A DNA stretch of 64,000 nt from Styela clava (lineage: Eukaryota > Chordata > Ascidiacea > Stolidobranchia > Styelidae): assembly GCF_964204865.1 (NCBI RefSeq), contig NC_135254.1:19907001-19971000 (forward strand). The letters run 5' to 3'. Under the pieces are notes generated by a model. The model did not search any database, was not told the DNA's origin, and worked only from the letters and a program-made list of their open reading frames with translations. Shown here piece by piece: positions 21,832 through 34,633 of this stretch. How positions within the stretch are numbered: the first letter of the stretch is position 1; each line of letters begins with the position of its first letter. The position numbers were made by a program, and so were the translations under genes.

Positions 21832-23170
21832 GGTAGGTCCTAATTTAAAACTGTTTACGTCGAAACGGACATGATCGGGCTGTGTTTATTAAATTGGCGT
21901 AAACAAGTGCGAACTAGTGAGTTAGATAAAAGCAGTGTCAGGATGAGTAATAAATAAATCGAAATGTATTTTGGTTGATTTCCTCATTGTAAATAAAATC
22001 CGACGTTGTGATGTGCTGTAGTGTACTAGGTGCAATGTTTCATATAAAATGCCTGTCCATCTCTTTTTCCTTAGTTCTTTGCGAAGCAAGTATGTAAAAT
22101 TGGAATCTTGGGTAGCCCGTACAGCAATGCCAAAGTAGTCTTTATTATCCGAATCCTATTATTTCGTTGTCCATCCTTTAGAATGTTGATTGTTTCTTAT
22201 TTTTGTATTCCATTTGTTTCCACTAACCAAGAATGGTTCATTAGATAGTAATTAAAGGTTTATACCAGAATTATACAAAAATAGGAATTCAGATAGTCCC
22301 AGGTAGGGATGGACGATATAGAATGCCGAATCTGGAGGATTCAAATCCCTAGAACTCGATTTCCGCCTCTTCGGCGCTGTGTGTCAATTTTTGTATTTGG
22401 GATTCATAACACTGGCCAACATATATTTTGGTGTCCAAGGTTTCTATGTTTGAGCAGAGCTCTCATGTTTGTTTTCGGAAGCATGGACTTGATAGCGGAG
22501 GAGAGCGGTTACGTGAACCACCCTGATTCTCGTGTATTTCTTACTTTTTCATATCTATGTGGTTGTGAGTGAAATAGTTTAAGACTTTCAGGTTAGTGAA
22601 CACGTAGTCTATCACTTCTTTTGGCAAAACCTTCCAACCCAAATTCTGAAAATTACGCTATAAACATTAGGCTACTTACTCAAGGTCTCCTTTGCTCGCC
22701 CGATTCTATAATCAGTTTTTTTTTCAAGTATGTTATCGTCGGTTTTACCGATTACGGAGTCGGAAAAACCTAACACTTATTATACAAGCATGTATTCTGT
22801 ATTTGGGAGGCCAAGCTGTTCATCAGTCTGTCAGTAGGCTACTGCGCTGGCGGACAACTCGCCTGAGCTGACAACTCGATTCAGCGATTAGACAAAAACC
22901 GTGAGGGTTAATGAGTATTGTCGCATTTTAGGACTGTAATGGTGTCATTTCTATCTTTTCGAAACATCTATATTTTCTATTTAACATGTAGGCCTATATG
23001 CACTGAAGTGACATATTTGCCCATATTCTGTGGATACAGCAGGGCTTCCACTTGCCTCTGAATTGAATAAAAACATCTACTATGACCTCAAATAACATCT
23101 AAAATCATCTAGTTTGGAAAACAAAACATCCAAAAATTATATCTGAATATGAAGTCACTAGAGTTAATAA
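21832..23170. other. Right target duplication, then no gene
   Basis: 21,832-21,836 is the right GGTAG target copy. The rest has no splice-bounded frame or recognised repeat. An 87-codon frame at 22,309-22,572 has no recognisable domain. Confidence 0.5.
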
Positions 23171-23620
23171 AAACAAGAGAGCAATGCTCAAATACATGTA
23201 CACGTTAATCGGAGGGAAGCAGTCCTGCAAAAATTTCGTTACACACCGACGTTCGATGAGCACGTGGTCAAAAGAACAAGAAGAAGAGTGCCAGCATAAC
23301 AGCGACTTTTTGGGTGTTCCACTAGGTGTCCGAAAAAAAGTAAAACGATCTATAGGTATGAAGAAGTATGTTCACCAAGATGGCACGCAACCTGAACATT
23401 GTGGTTATGGTTCAGGTTGTGCGCCATCTTTGTGCACATACTTCAGGAGCACCAAAAATTCGATCTTCAACCACTGAAAATTTCAAAGCATTTGGTCCAG
23501 TAAATCGGAGAGGAGAGCGATTTTTTAAAAAGATACGAAGAAAAATAAGACCAACAAGAACAAGATTACCAAAAATATGAAGACGATTCATAGGTCCACA
23601 CACGTGTCCAACAAACAAAA
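23171..23620. repeat. Interspersed repeat family 2, copy 3, with a hairpin inserted
   Basis: Head ACAAGAGAGCAATGCTCAAA, then GTTCGATGA, AAAAGAACAAGAAGAAGAGTG, ACTAGGTGTCC and the second module (AACCACTGAAAATTTC, GCATTTGGTCCAGTAAAT), as at 7.65 kb. A foldback hairpin (23,361-23,446) interrupts it. Another ACAAGAGAG head starts at about 23,618. Confidence 0.8.
23361..23446. mobile_element. Foldback hairpin MITE, copy 1
   Basis: The left arm GAAGTATGTTCACCAAGATGG and the right arm (complement of GAAGTATGTGCACAAAGATGG) pair with few mismatches around a short loop. The same element, with perfect arms, is at 33,260-33,354. It sits inside repeat family 2, so it inserted later than that copy. Confidence 0.88.
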
Positions 23621-24513
23621 CAAGAGAGTACAAATAGTTCATTATATTACGATTACATCATAGTAGATTTCGAAGATCATTTGAAGTTGGTGTTATTACT
23701 ACAGACGGAATTTTATATGTTATTGTTGTACATATTTTTTGAAACCGAAACAGGTTCCTTATAAGAAGTGAAACATTGTTTATTTCGAATTGGGTTAAAT
23801 TAAATGATAACTAGTAATGCACCCAGTGAATCTCTCTTCCTGCTGTTTTTTAGTTTGTTTTTTCGCAGTTTATTGCACTCAATTTTTTCCAACTCCAGCA
23901 TTTAAATGTCTAAAGTGACAGCCCTGGGATATAGATACAGAATAAACTGGAGCTCACGGGTGTTTCTCCGAAATTTGACTTTAGAAAAAAATTCTCTCTA
24001 TACTCTACCATTGCAAAAGATTCTCATAAAACATGATGGCAATCAATTAATTCATTTGCAACCAATTTTTAGAAACACAACTAAAGACTGACAAATAAAA
24101 CGTGAAAACCACGGAAACGAGGCAATGTATCAACCATGATTGAATATCTGTCCGAGCGACAGATATTACAATTGTTACTTCATTATATGCAATTCAAGAG
24201 TCCTGCTGCACACTAACACAAATATATTTCTGTAACGTTTCGTCTGACCAAAATCAGACTTCCTCATACAAGCAGTTTACAGCAATGACAAGAAAAGAAC
24301 TTCATTGTGTGAATTATTGCCTATTGGCCATTGCTACGATATCGAAACAAAATATCGTGCTCGGGAAACATCCACTGTAACGGTAGGGCTGTCAGACTGC
24401 TGACATTACACAAATGTGTGCCTTTGTTGGCGCTTTTATGTCTTACACGCATTGAATACATCTTCTAAACATATTAAAACATTTATAGACATTCACACAT
24501 ATATATTCTTATA
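23621..24513. other. No gene; possible old repeat near 24.2 kb
   Basis: GTAACGTTTCGTCTGACC followed by AAAATCAGACTTCCTCAT near 24,232 is of a kind often found at edges of RTE-like or DNA repeats, but I see no second copy here. No gene is supported. Confidence 0.4.
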
Positions 24514-24897
24514 CCGTGTTTCCCCGGAAATAAAACTGGGTCATATTTCAATATTTTTTCGAAAAATAACACTAGGGCTTATTTTCGGGAGATGTCTTAT
24601 ATTTTCATTCATCAAAAACAAAATTACAAAGCAGAGAAATGCGAGATTTTCAAATATACAAAATATGAAAACCTATATCTATTTACTTATAAATAACACG
24701 TTTTTTTCAAAATAACTGCAAAAAATAGATTATCAATCATTTAAAACGTATAGGAGAGATTTCTTGCTATCGACTAGATGAAAAAAATCGCGCTATTGAC
24801 TGAGCTTATTTTAAGGGGAGGGCTTATATTAAAATCATTCTTAAAATTCAGGCTAGGTCTTATTTTCAAAGTAGGTCTTATTTTCGGGAAAACACGG
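24514..24897. mobile_element. MITE with CCGTGTTTCCCC termini, copy 1
   Basis: 384 bp, left CCGTGTTTCCCCGGAAATAA, right the complement of CCGTGTTTTCCCGAAAATAA, flanked by TA on both sides (24,512-13 and 24,898-99), which suits Tc1/mariner-type insertion. Subterminal blocks repeat GGTCTTATTTTC. A second copy lies at about 26,034-26,698 inside a hAT element. No transposase frame. Confidence 0.85.
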
Positions 24898-24901
24898 TAC
24901 T

Positions 24902-25470
24902 ATTTTGTTCTTGTTATTGGAAACGAAATGTTTGAGACGAAAATGAAAGAGCTTCAAATGGTGAATATAGAATGTTACGTTATGATACCGAGGAAGGTCT
25001 GGATATCACTTGGACGGTGTAGAGCAGTGGTCCCCAAACTTTTTAGTGTCGTTAACCCTAAATCCAATTTCCTTAAGCTAAATTACCCCTTCCTAAAATG
25101 AAATTTTCGGCACTCGATTTGTATAATTCAAAAGCCACAATAACGCAAGAATCAACACAAAAACAACATCGTCCTGATTTATTCTTAGTGAGAGGGGTGG
25201 CACTGTTTCTGTGATATCAAATGATCAAACCTATAGGCAGAGTGGACGACAGACAGCATCTCATATCATCGTCAATCACAAGCTTGCTTCGATATTTTGT
25301 TTCAATAGCTCTAACTGGAATCACATATGGGTCGTTTTGTTGTTATTATTGTTCTTGTTATTAGACACGACGTGTTTGAAGACAAAAATGAAAGTGCTTA
25401 AATGGTGAATATGGAACGTTACATGATGATGCCGAGGAAGTTCTCGATATCACTTGGACGATGTGGAGGA
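24902..25470 (+). repeat. Direct duplication of about 120 bp
   Basis: 24,903-25,023 and 25,347-25,468 are alike: GTTCTTGTTATT, then ATGTTTGAGACGAAAATGAA against GTGTTTGAAGACAAAAATGA, then ATGGTGAATATnGAACGTTA, CCGAGGAAG and GATATCACTTGGACG. Between them a hAT-style left end CAGTGGTCCCCAAACTTTTT begins at about 25,026. No gene function is evident. Confidence 0.75.
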
Positions 25471-25841
25471 ATTTGATTGAAATGACCATGATCGAGGCTG
25501 CCCCTCAAACATCAAATCACACACTTGACTGGCTGATAAAGATCTGTAAGGGTATTCCAAGGACAATGTGTAACAGAACAAACAGTTTTGTGAACTCCAG
25601 ACTGCAATTGCAGGAAAATCAGAAAAATTCCCACAGAGTGTGTGCGAGTGATTGACAAATTTACGCAACTTTATTTAATTTATTAAGAAAGATAATGTAG
25701 AAGATTAGTACTGCTTGAAGAACACAATTACATTTACTTTGTACAGTACTCGTGTCTTCATATTACAATAAAGATTAGACAGACAAAATTCAAGGCTTAG
25801 GGAAAATCCATATTATACTAAAAAGTGCTTATTGTATAACG

Positions 25842-27601
25842 CAGAGCTTCCCAAACCAGGGCCGCGGCCCTGGAAGGGGCCGCGAAACGAATTCTAGGGG
25901 CCGCGAAGAGAACACCAATTTCACACAAAGTACTATATCTATTGCACTTTTTCACTTTTCATTTGAAATACAATGATTAAAAATAGTGTAAAACGATAAT
26001 TTCACGATTCCGAGTGAATATACATCATCATACCGTGTTTTCCCCAAAATAAGACATTGTCTTCAATTTTCTCTCGAACACTCATTTTTGGGGGATGTAG
26101 AGAATAACGAGATTTTTCTAATATACAAAATATGAATTCCGAAATATGATACCAGTTTAATAGCACGTTTTCATTTAAAATAGCTGCTACATATAGATTA
26201 TAAACCATTTAAAACGTAGATTTCTTTCTATCGACTAGGACCCAGTGGTTTTCGAACTTCATTGTATTGTGACGCCCTCCAGAAATATGCTCAAGTTGCG
26301 ACTTCTCGTAAAACATACCGTACGTATTGATACATTTCAATATAATACCTTTATTGCAATGAGTTTTATATAAACGAACAAACAAAACCTAACAACAGTC
26401 AGTGAAATCACCATTATTGGGCCATGGTTAAAAAAGCCTGCGCTATATAAATACGAAATCGCAAAGAAGATGTCGTGCGAAACCCTTTTTGAATCAAGGA
26501 AAACAATCGTTATCTACAGAAAACCGAATTTTCATTGATTATAACATCATCACGGAATTTTGCGACGCCCTAGCAGATTTGAAACTTCCACGGGATAAAC
26601 AAATTGCGCTATCGACGAAGTCTTTTTGTCAAGTCGAGCGGTTGTATTGAAAACATTTTTAAAATTCCGGCTTGGACTTATTTTGGGGGAAACCGGTAGA
26701 ATCATCGCGCTTGCATAACAATGCATATTCTGATCGTTAGACCCAATATATATGCGTGCTTGCATAACAATACCGACTTCAATCGCTAAGCTAGCGGTTC
26801 CTGAAGGCGATTTCTCAGTGCGCCTCGAAACATATTACATATTTTATTTATTCTAAATGCTTTATTGTTTCTCATTAAAGCAAATGATGTGTATATAAAT
26901 CAAATTCATTTTACCGTTCAATATTGTTCACTTTCTGATATGTAACAGGTAAACCCTAATGCTGCAATTTCGTTGGACGCAGTTTATTCATTTGCTGAAC
27001 CGAGTTTATCGAACATTAGTGAGTTTTAAGCATTTTAAAGAAAAACTAGGCGGACTTAAGAAAGAAAGGTTAACCTTTGCCTCTATTCTTTAGGCCTACA
27101 TGTTTAAAAACCCTCAAAAGGCATAAAATATATACATATTAACGATGACAAACTTGTGTTTTATTTTGCGACAGCATATTTTTCGTGGAGGTGCGCCATT
27201 AGTTTTTTCCTTGATGATTTGGTGCCGCTGCAAACCGCTGCTTTATGCTAAGTTTGTTCAATAAGAGTGAACAATCCCGGATTAGAACCAGGTCGTCGAT
27301 GGGCAGACATCGAAATTCATTATTAGGCCTGCATAAACAAACATTGCGCCACGGCTGAACTTGCTATGCAGCAAAAAGCATTCGCACCCATTACATTGAA
27401 TAATTGAGTAACTTTAATCTGAGTAAATATGTGCTTGTTTTTGTTATTGAGTAGGCCTACTAAAAGCTGGGAATTAGCTGTGTCGGTAAAATATCAAAAA
27501 TGCATATTTCAAACTGTTTAGCATATTTAACTTGAACAAGGGCCACGAAAAATTTCAATATATCAAAAGGGGCCGCAAGCTCAAAAGTTTGGGAAGCCCT
27601 G
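25842..27601. mobile_element. hAT element, 1,760 bp, carrying nested insertions
   Basis: Left end CAGAGCTTCCCAAACCAGGG, right end AAAGTTTGGGAAGCCCTG; both are followed inward by GGGCCGCG/GGGGCCGC. Exact 8-bp flanks GTATAACG (25,834-25,841 and 27,602-27,609) mark a hAT insertion. Inside lies a second CCGTGTTTCCCC MITE, which is itself split by another hAT-like piece. No intact transposase. Confidence 0.92.
26034..26698. mobile_element. MITE with CCGTGTTTCCCC termini, copy 2, split by an insertion
   Basis: Left CCGTGTTTTCCCCAAAATAA near 26,034, right end GGACTTATTTTGGGGGAAAC near 26,673-26,695. The interior matches copy 1 up to TTCTATCGACTAG at 26,239. It is then broken by about 350 bp starting CAGTGGTTTTCGAACTTC and resumes at AAATTGCGCTATCGACGAAG near 26,603. 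This gives three insertion levels within one hAT element. Confidence 0.75.
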
Positions 27602-27867
27602 GTATAACGCATGCGACTCGCGACAATTTTCATGCGGCTCGTCTCGCTAATATTAATTATTATCTAAATTTAACTAAAAGAAACTCTTTTTTTAATTTAT
27701 TGAGCGGTAGAAGAAGTTTACAACAAGGATCAAGACAGATTATGTTTTAGTATGGAAATCGTTGCAGTGTGGAATTTTAAATTTAAATCAGTGTCACAAT
27801 GGTCAAATGTTTGTTGCTTCGTTGGCGATATTGCGGTCAATAGTTACAGTCTCAGTTACATTGCGAT

Positions 27868-28215
27868 ATGTCCTCAAGTAAGAAAAGAGTTGTCAAGTCA
27901 GAATGGGAAGAATAATACGAATTCACTAGTCAAGAAAATAAACCGTTGTGATCAATCTGTTATAAGCTGTTAAGTCAGAATAAAGTTAAAGCAATGTTAA
28001 ACGGCACCATGAAACCAGTCACAAAAACTTATTGAGAGACTACCCTCATCAGTTGTAAAAGAACACTAAATGAGTTTAAATCATTTGGCAAGAAATTCGA
28101 TCAACAACTGAAGCTAGTTTTGTTACATCATGAAATATTGCTCGTGCTAAACATCCATACCCTGACTGTGATTTAGTGAAAAAACATTTTCTGATGTTGT
28201 CGCAGTCTTGGATTC
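27868..28215 (+). pseudogene. Decayed hAT transposase N-terminus (BED-finger type)
   Basis: From ATG 27,868 the frame reads MSSSKKRVVKSEWEE then a stop, resuming YEFTSQENKPL. This is the way GTF2IRD2/ZBED-type hAT transposases begin (MSSSKKRK..., then an acidic, aromatic stretch, then a BED-type finger). Several stops and frame shifts follow, so it is dead. The 1,760-bp hAT at 25,842 inserted next to it. Confidence 0.5.
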
Positions 28216-28885
28216 AAAGAATACGAAGCTCTAGCGACTTATAGCCCAAACGAGGTTTCGCGTGCGTCGCATTACACAAAGGCGTACCTCCCAAATTAAA
28301 AGTACCAATGTAACAGTTACAATGCAACAGAATTGGTTTGCAACAGAAGTTAAAAAACTTACAGATATACAGATAAGATGGGAACACACAAGTCAACTAC
28401 TTCTGAAATGGCCCCGCATAAAATACTTTACAATATTATTTATTGTTATTAGACGTTTGCGTAAATTTCTTTTCTGTTCACGGTATTCTAATGTTATTAA
28501 TTTCAAAAATTATGCGGCTCTCACATATTTCTGACTTGCTGCATGCTCTTATACTAAAAAAGGTTACTATAGCGTATCAAGTCATTGCGTCTTCGTTGTA
28601 CAAGTGGAATAAATGAACATAATATTAATTCAAATTTAAGTCTTCAAAAGCCCAAATCGTAACGGATTTACATTTGAATTATTACGCAGGCAATAAAATG
28701 AGCCGCCCAAATTATTTCTTTTGCTAGCAATGGGCTAACGTTGGGTTTGATTGTATTCGCTTATGTAGTTGTACAACATGAATATACTTCCTCTATTGGT
28801 GCGTTCTGCAATACCGTATTCAGCGTTGACTTTGCCGCATGAAATCACATCAGTTGAATTACAAAGTGAATAGTCCAGAGGAGCA
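28216..28885. other. Upstream region of the WSCD-like gene
   Basis: Remnants of the hAT relic up to about 28,560, then presumably promoter or outron of the sulfotransferase gene. An acceptor-like GTCCAG ends nine bases before that gene's ATG. No TATA box stands out. Confidence 0.4.
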
Positions 28886-31800
28886 ATGAGTATAAAGTAT
28901 GGGAGAATCGTAATTTTTGTTCTATTAATTTTTGGGTAAGTGGCAGTTTTTGAAAGTAAAGAATAATTTGACTAGACCAGACTAAAATAAAGATTCAACA
29001 AACTAGAACACCGCGCGTTGATTACAAAGAATTGTACTTTCAAAAGAAAGGGCCACTATTGATACATTACTATAGTGTATATCCAATTTCGGTGTTTTCA
29101 AAACATTTTCAGAATTCATCATTACTTGCACCTGAAGTGTTAGGCAAATGTTATAAACAATTCTGGTTTGTATTATTGCCTTTTGGGGATTTAATGTACT
29201 TTGACAAATGAGAAAATCTCATCCTCAATGTGACACAGAGGGAGACAATAAATAGATGTTGTTATTGGCAGACTTATCCAATAATTATCCGCAGAACCAA
29301 TTCTAAGCAAAGAAATATATTAGACAAATATTTTAATATCATAGTACAAACATACAAATGAAGTTTGCATTTCAGGATTTATATAGTAAAGAAACATGAA
29401 GAAAATGAAAATCTAAAACGACGCATGGACGAATACCAAAACCAGTTATATCAAAGTAAGTAAATAATTTTGAGTCTTCGAAAAACAAAAGTAGGGAAAT
29501 TTTATCAAATTTTCATTTATTTAATATTCCATTTATTTTATAATGTTATTTATGTCCAGGTTCTTAATACATACGTTAATTCTTCAGATAGAAACCAGTT
29601 GAAAATAATATGAAATAACCAAGTATTGACCGTGTAACACATTTACCATAATCATTTATTTTCTATCATTTACGTGGAACGGTAGCATCAACATGATAAA
29701 ACATTTTAAAATCTCGTTTATGTGCATAAAAGTGTGTGTGCCATTTGATCCGAATACTATGCATTTACGAAACCTAAGCAAAAAATAAACATTGTGGCAA
29801 TTTGAAAAAGGTTTGTGCGTTTATTGCTGATCGTGATATTTGCTTTAATTATTTTAAATTGTTCGTCTCTATAGCTATAGCTCACAACTTAATATAGAAT
29901 ACTAAGATTTAAACATTGGAGTTATTCGCGATTATAGCTCAACTTATCGGGTGCTTTGAGGAAGTCACTCATGCATTCGAAACTGTTCTTGAACTGGAAA
30001 CACGTGACTTAATGACAAGTATGCCTGTTTGTTACAAAAGGTGAGTGTATAAGTATAAATAACCCAGCTTAATAATCTTTGAAGACGAATAATATTGCAG
30101 TAAATGTTACATTTGAGATACCGTCGAGAAATGCTATTAGTAGGGCTGGGATTGGTTAACCGGTTAACCGATTTCAGGTGGTTAATGGATACGATTTATT
30201 TTAACCGTTAACTGACATCTCAGGTACAAATCATCTTCATACCGTACGATTTCTTCAAATATGATCACCGGTACGTCATCGCAAATTTATCTCTTGTGGC
30301 ATTTAATTCAAAAGAATATCACTAACTGTGTGGGTAAGGACTCAATAAATGTGAAAAATAATGGAAGTACCAAGATTGCTGATTATGGAAATTTGACAAT
30401 GATGAATTCAGAATCAGTTTTCGGTCGATTTCGAAATAAATTGTTCACGATTCCATTGCAAAATCGGATATTCAATGTCATACAACAAGTGCGCAGTTGA
30501 TGCCGTTTTTCCTTCATGTGATATATATCTCGAAGTAAAATTTGCACATCGAACACTGATAATTTGCCACATAAATGACGTTTAACAACGGAATCAGGTT
30601 TCCAAAAATACTTCCACACCCCCGAACCACACGCTGCCTATCTCTTGCAGCAGAGCAATCATGAAACTATCTCGATTCGTGAATAATTTTAATAAGCGAT
30701 ACCGGGATAATAACACGCAAAATTGCTTTATAAGCATCGTGATGTAACAAGCTGAAATTATAAATTATTACGTCAAACGTCACGCGGCGGTTAACCGGTT
30801 AATTTTACCCGGTTAGCGGTTAAAGTGTTTTCCCTAAAATTCCCAGCCCTAGCTATTAGCCCGCTACAGAAGCCAAGTGAAACTGAAAACTCCAATCTAA
30901 ACACCATCAGCTAATACAAAATGTTCTCAACCACTAAAGCGCATGTCAAGAGTGACAATGCAGTCAATGAAAGAGCAGTATTCCGATGTGATGCCTTCGA
31001 AACTAGGCCATAGAAGTTTACATAAAAACCCTGAATACTCTATTGTTGAAGATGTCTGCAGCATTTCGGATGTTACTCGTCGATTTGTCGCATAGATTAT
31101 ATAACATATGGATCGAAATTTGCTTAACAGGAACTTCACTCATCTAATTGTTAAAAGAGAAAACCAATGTATTTGCTGTAAAGATATGATTTGGAATAAG
31201 AAGTTTCAACAAATCAGTTGCGGTAATAAATCTCACCAGAGACTTTACATCATACCGACAAGTACAAATTTCACAGGTAACTATGAGATATGATGCCAAG
31301 CCCTACTCAACCTTGGTTAAATGTGCTAGCTACGTTATTAAGAATTATTATGTACGAATGCTGCGAATGAAATTTTATAACATTGTGCACTTAACAGTCT
31401 TATATCTGATAAATGTGGATTACTAAGATTGTTGCGCCAACCCAACAGGAAGGACACCGATTTATCAATTGGCCATCAAACGATAGAGGTGGTTAGTGAC
31501 GCAGGACATGCCCATAGCAAATTTTGAAAATTATAATAAATATCCATTGTAGCTATCTCGAGGATTGGGTTTAATATTCAAAACCCTTCTGTTGTTTACA
31601 CTGTATCATCATTTATCATTATAATTCGCACTAAGTAATTCAATCAATAATATAACGTTCGCTGCTTTTCCAATATAATACATATACATAATACGTTGTA
31701 TGTTATTTAACTTATCCTGAGGTGTACGTCGGGACCCCCGGGCAATACGTCAACACTGTTTGTGTCCTATGACCTAATATTGAATTCTTGCTTCTGTTCT

Positions 31801-34318
31801 CGGTGAACTTGAACTAAATATGATAAACTAGATGGTAATCCCGGTCAACTTTGACACGATTCAGCCGATGTTTAGGTTGGCACAAAGGCGACTGTGTACC
31901 TAACGATTTACACATATAGAGAAAAGAAACCGAACATTATGTTGCAATGCGGGTATATTGCATATGTATAATACAAAAAATGCTTGATATAAAATAGTGT
32001 ATAACCAGTTAACCTAGTTAATCACATCCGTTGGCTTGTTTAGTGTTAGGTTCCTGCCTTGACAAACTGGCCATAACCTCAGTACAGTCGTCATTGTTTT
32101 AAGAAAAGCACAGGTGACACGCAACCTTAACTCCTTGATATTAGTGTCAGCCTCTACGGTATGCCATATTCCTGTTTTGAAAAATGGCAAACAAAGCAAT
32201 AAATAACAATGGCAACCATGGATTCGTATTCATGTCGGAACAAACAGACCAGATAGTTTTACTCTTTCTAGGTCACCCCAAACCAAGTTTTTTCCTGAGG
32301 CAAGACAATTTCAAGGTCACCGGGTCATTTTGGGAATCGACAAATCTGAACGATTTTGACTGTTTTATTGAATGTGGAAAACGAAATTTTTTTTGGGCTG
32401 CTGTCACTGATGAAACACAATGCATTTGTCATAATAATAGACAAAGGTGAGTAATTTTGGGCGTAGTTGTTTTTTGATTTATAATCTAGCCATAGTGAGG
32501 CAGCTCGAGTTTAGGATGCTCATCATCAAACAATGGTTGACTAAATCTAAATCAGAAAACTCCTGATATATATATAAACATGTCAAACCAATAGAAAACC
32601 ATTAACTTTATTTAATCGCCAAAGCTTTGATACAGACGCAAAACGCAAAAAACTTCAATCATTTACAGCAATAACGTTATTGATTATGGATCGGATGCTC
32701 TGAAGACACAATTTCAAAAGACCGTTACACAAACTACACCTGGGTACAGTACGATTTACAGAACACTACACATCAACGAAGAATGCTATTTTGAAAAAAC
32801 TTATGCTTCTAATAAACATGTTCCATACGTTGGAATATTAAGCTTTCCTGGTTCTGGTAATACTTGGTTTCGGCATCTTCTTGAGATGGCAACTGGGATA
32901 TATACTGGAAGCGTATATGATGAAGCGGAATTGTTTTCATATGGTAGTTGTGACAAATAGTTTTCCCTTATTTTCTGTAATTTATGAGCTTTATTCTATA
33001 TCCAAACAATATAAGACTGCATAAAATTTTGCTACATGCCAGATTAGCTTTCTGGAAACGTTGTGTTAAAATTTGTATTACTGTACAATGTGTACATGGA
33101 AGTAATTTTGTTTTTACTGACATTTTTTGTTATTTCAGTAAATTTCTCATGACTGTGTATGACTCTTGAATAATTAGAGTTTTTATAGTTGAATTCAATT
33201 CGCGATGCAGGCTTCTTAAAGATTACTGTTACGGCACACTCGTAATCAATTCGGACCTCCAGAAGTATGTGCACCAAGATGGCGCACAATCTGAACATAG
33301 TATGTGTACCAGGTTAGGGTTCAGATTGTGCGCCATCTTGGTGCACATACTTCGGGAATGCCATCAATTCTGTAGAAAATTTGAAATTAGTTTTTGGATT
33401 CTTTCCATAAACGAACACTGATTGTTATATAAAGCAATTTTATTTTATTTATTTTACCAATTATTTGGGTTCAAATCATCCACGTGGTTCATACTTTTAT
33501 ATCTCTCATGAATTCTATAGAGTTTTACGTGTTACTTTGATAACTAATACTTACTCGTCTTCAGGATTTTACGGAGAAATTTTAGAAATGACAAGTAACG
33601 ACATCCTCGGTGTGAAAGATCACGTGATTCACAAAAGGAATAAAAAGATGTACAACAAGCAGATTTTGATCATTAGAAATCCATACGATGCGTTTATGGC
33701 AGAATTCAACAGAAAAGCATCTGGGCATGTTGGACACAGAAATAGCAGCGACTTTCAAACGTCAGGTAAAAGAGATAAAGATTTTAGGAAGAAGAGATGA
33801 ATAGGAACTAGAGTGTGATGGCAAACACGGATATTGGAAGAAAAGATGACAAATAATTTATACAAGTTGATTTTATTTCTATTTTTCCAGAATGGACAAA
33901 GTTTGTGATGGTTAAAGCAGATCAATGGAAAAACATGCATTTGCACATACTAAAGACAAATAAGCCAACTTTTATTTTAACATACGAGGACCTTATTCAA
34001 AGCAAGAAAAAATCAATGGAATTAATTCTGTCTTTTCTAGGTTCAGACATCGCTAAAGAGACAAAGCGATTATTGTGCATTGAAAATGACCGAGGAGGAT
34101 TTTTTCGTCGGTACAAAAACTTGACGTATACATACTTCACGAATGTTATGATCTGGCACATTAACGCCTGTATAATTGAAGTAAAAATAGCACTGCTTAT
34201 CAAAGGATATCATACTTTACCGCCATATGAAAGACCATTGTCAGATACCCACGGTGGGTATTCAATGAATACTTCACCAAAAGTAAAGAAATTGATGATA
34301 GTAAGGCCATTTCTATGA
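28886..34318 (+). CDS. WSC-domain sulfotransferase (WSCD1/2-like), eight exons
   Basis: My model joins 28886-28935, 29376-29455, 29938-30040, 31131-31276, 32272-32446, 32669-32943, 33565-33765 and 33891-34318. All introns are GT-AG, phases agree at every junction, and the 1,458 bases give 485 residues. Order: short cytosolic tail MSIKYGR, signal anchor (about 8-21, [14 protein letters not shown]), charged stem, a WSC domain (about 44-118: LIGCFEE, then [15 protein letters not shown], then RLYII), a second degenerate WSC-like part (about 127-216: [26 protein letters not shown]), then a sulfotransferase domain with the PAPS 5'-phosphosulfate loop [15 protein letters not shown] (243-257) and the 3'-phosphate motif [17 protein letters not shown] (310-326). 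This is the layout of type II Golgi WSCD enzymes, reported in vertebrates to sulfate sialic acid; the substrate here is unknown. Vertebrate proteins are longer (about 570), with two full WSC domains. Confidence 0.9.
30141..30851. mobile_element. hAT MITE in intron 3 of the WSCD-like gene
   Basis: 711 bp with TAGGGCTGGGA inverted ends and an exact 8-bp duplication GCTATTAG on both sides (30,133-30,140 and 30,852-30,859). GGTTAACCGGTTAACC blocks sit just inside each end. There is no transposase. It lies wholly within the intron between 30,040 and 31,131. Confidence 0.95.
33260..33354. mobile_element. Foldback hairpin MITE, copy 2 (perfect arms)
   Basis: A 35-base arm starting GAAGTATGTGCACCAAGATG and its exact reverse complement are separated by about 23 bases. 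It lies in intron 6 of the WSCD-like gene. The exact pairing indicates recent origin. In the pre-mRNA it would fold into a long hairpin. Confidence 0.92.
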
Positions 34319-34546
34319 TTAAGAAGCTATAACAAATGTAAGCTACATTTCATGATCTCAAATCTAGTTTAAATCGCATCGCTTTGATCAGATAAAGAAG
34401 CCGTGGTACGATATCTCATTCGTTACGTATACATTGCAAAACTTCAGTTATTACATTTTTATTTATAAAATTAGACATCATTATTTTCAATTGTAATTAT
34501 CAGTATGACTAATTTACAAATATTAGTGTTAAATTTACACAGTTTA
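34319..34546. other. 3' flank of the WSCD-like gene
   Basis: Presumed 3' UTR and downstream sequence. I see no canonical AATAAA close to the stop. Confidence 0.4.
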
Positions 34547-34633
34547 GAAATCGCACTTGATTTATATTTATTTTCAGTTAAACTAAAACTATCTACGCTA
34601 TCATGTGAATGCTGCGTGGTTCATCATTCAAAC

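Noticed and set aside
32184-32271. Open frame upstream of the second WSC exon, beginning with an ATG
   Set aside because: It contains the pyrimidine tract and AG of the acceptor (TTTTACTCTTTCTAG); the preceding exon joins in phase at 32,272, so these bases are intron.
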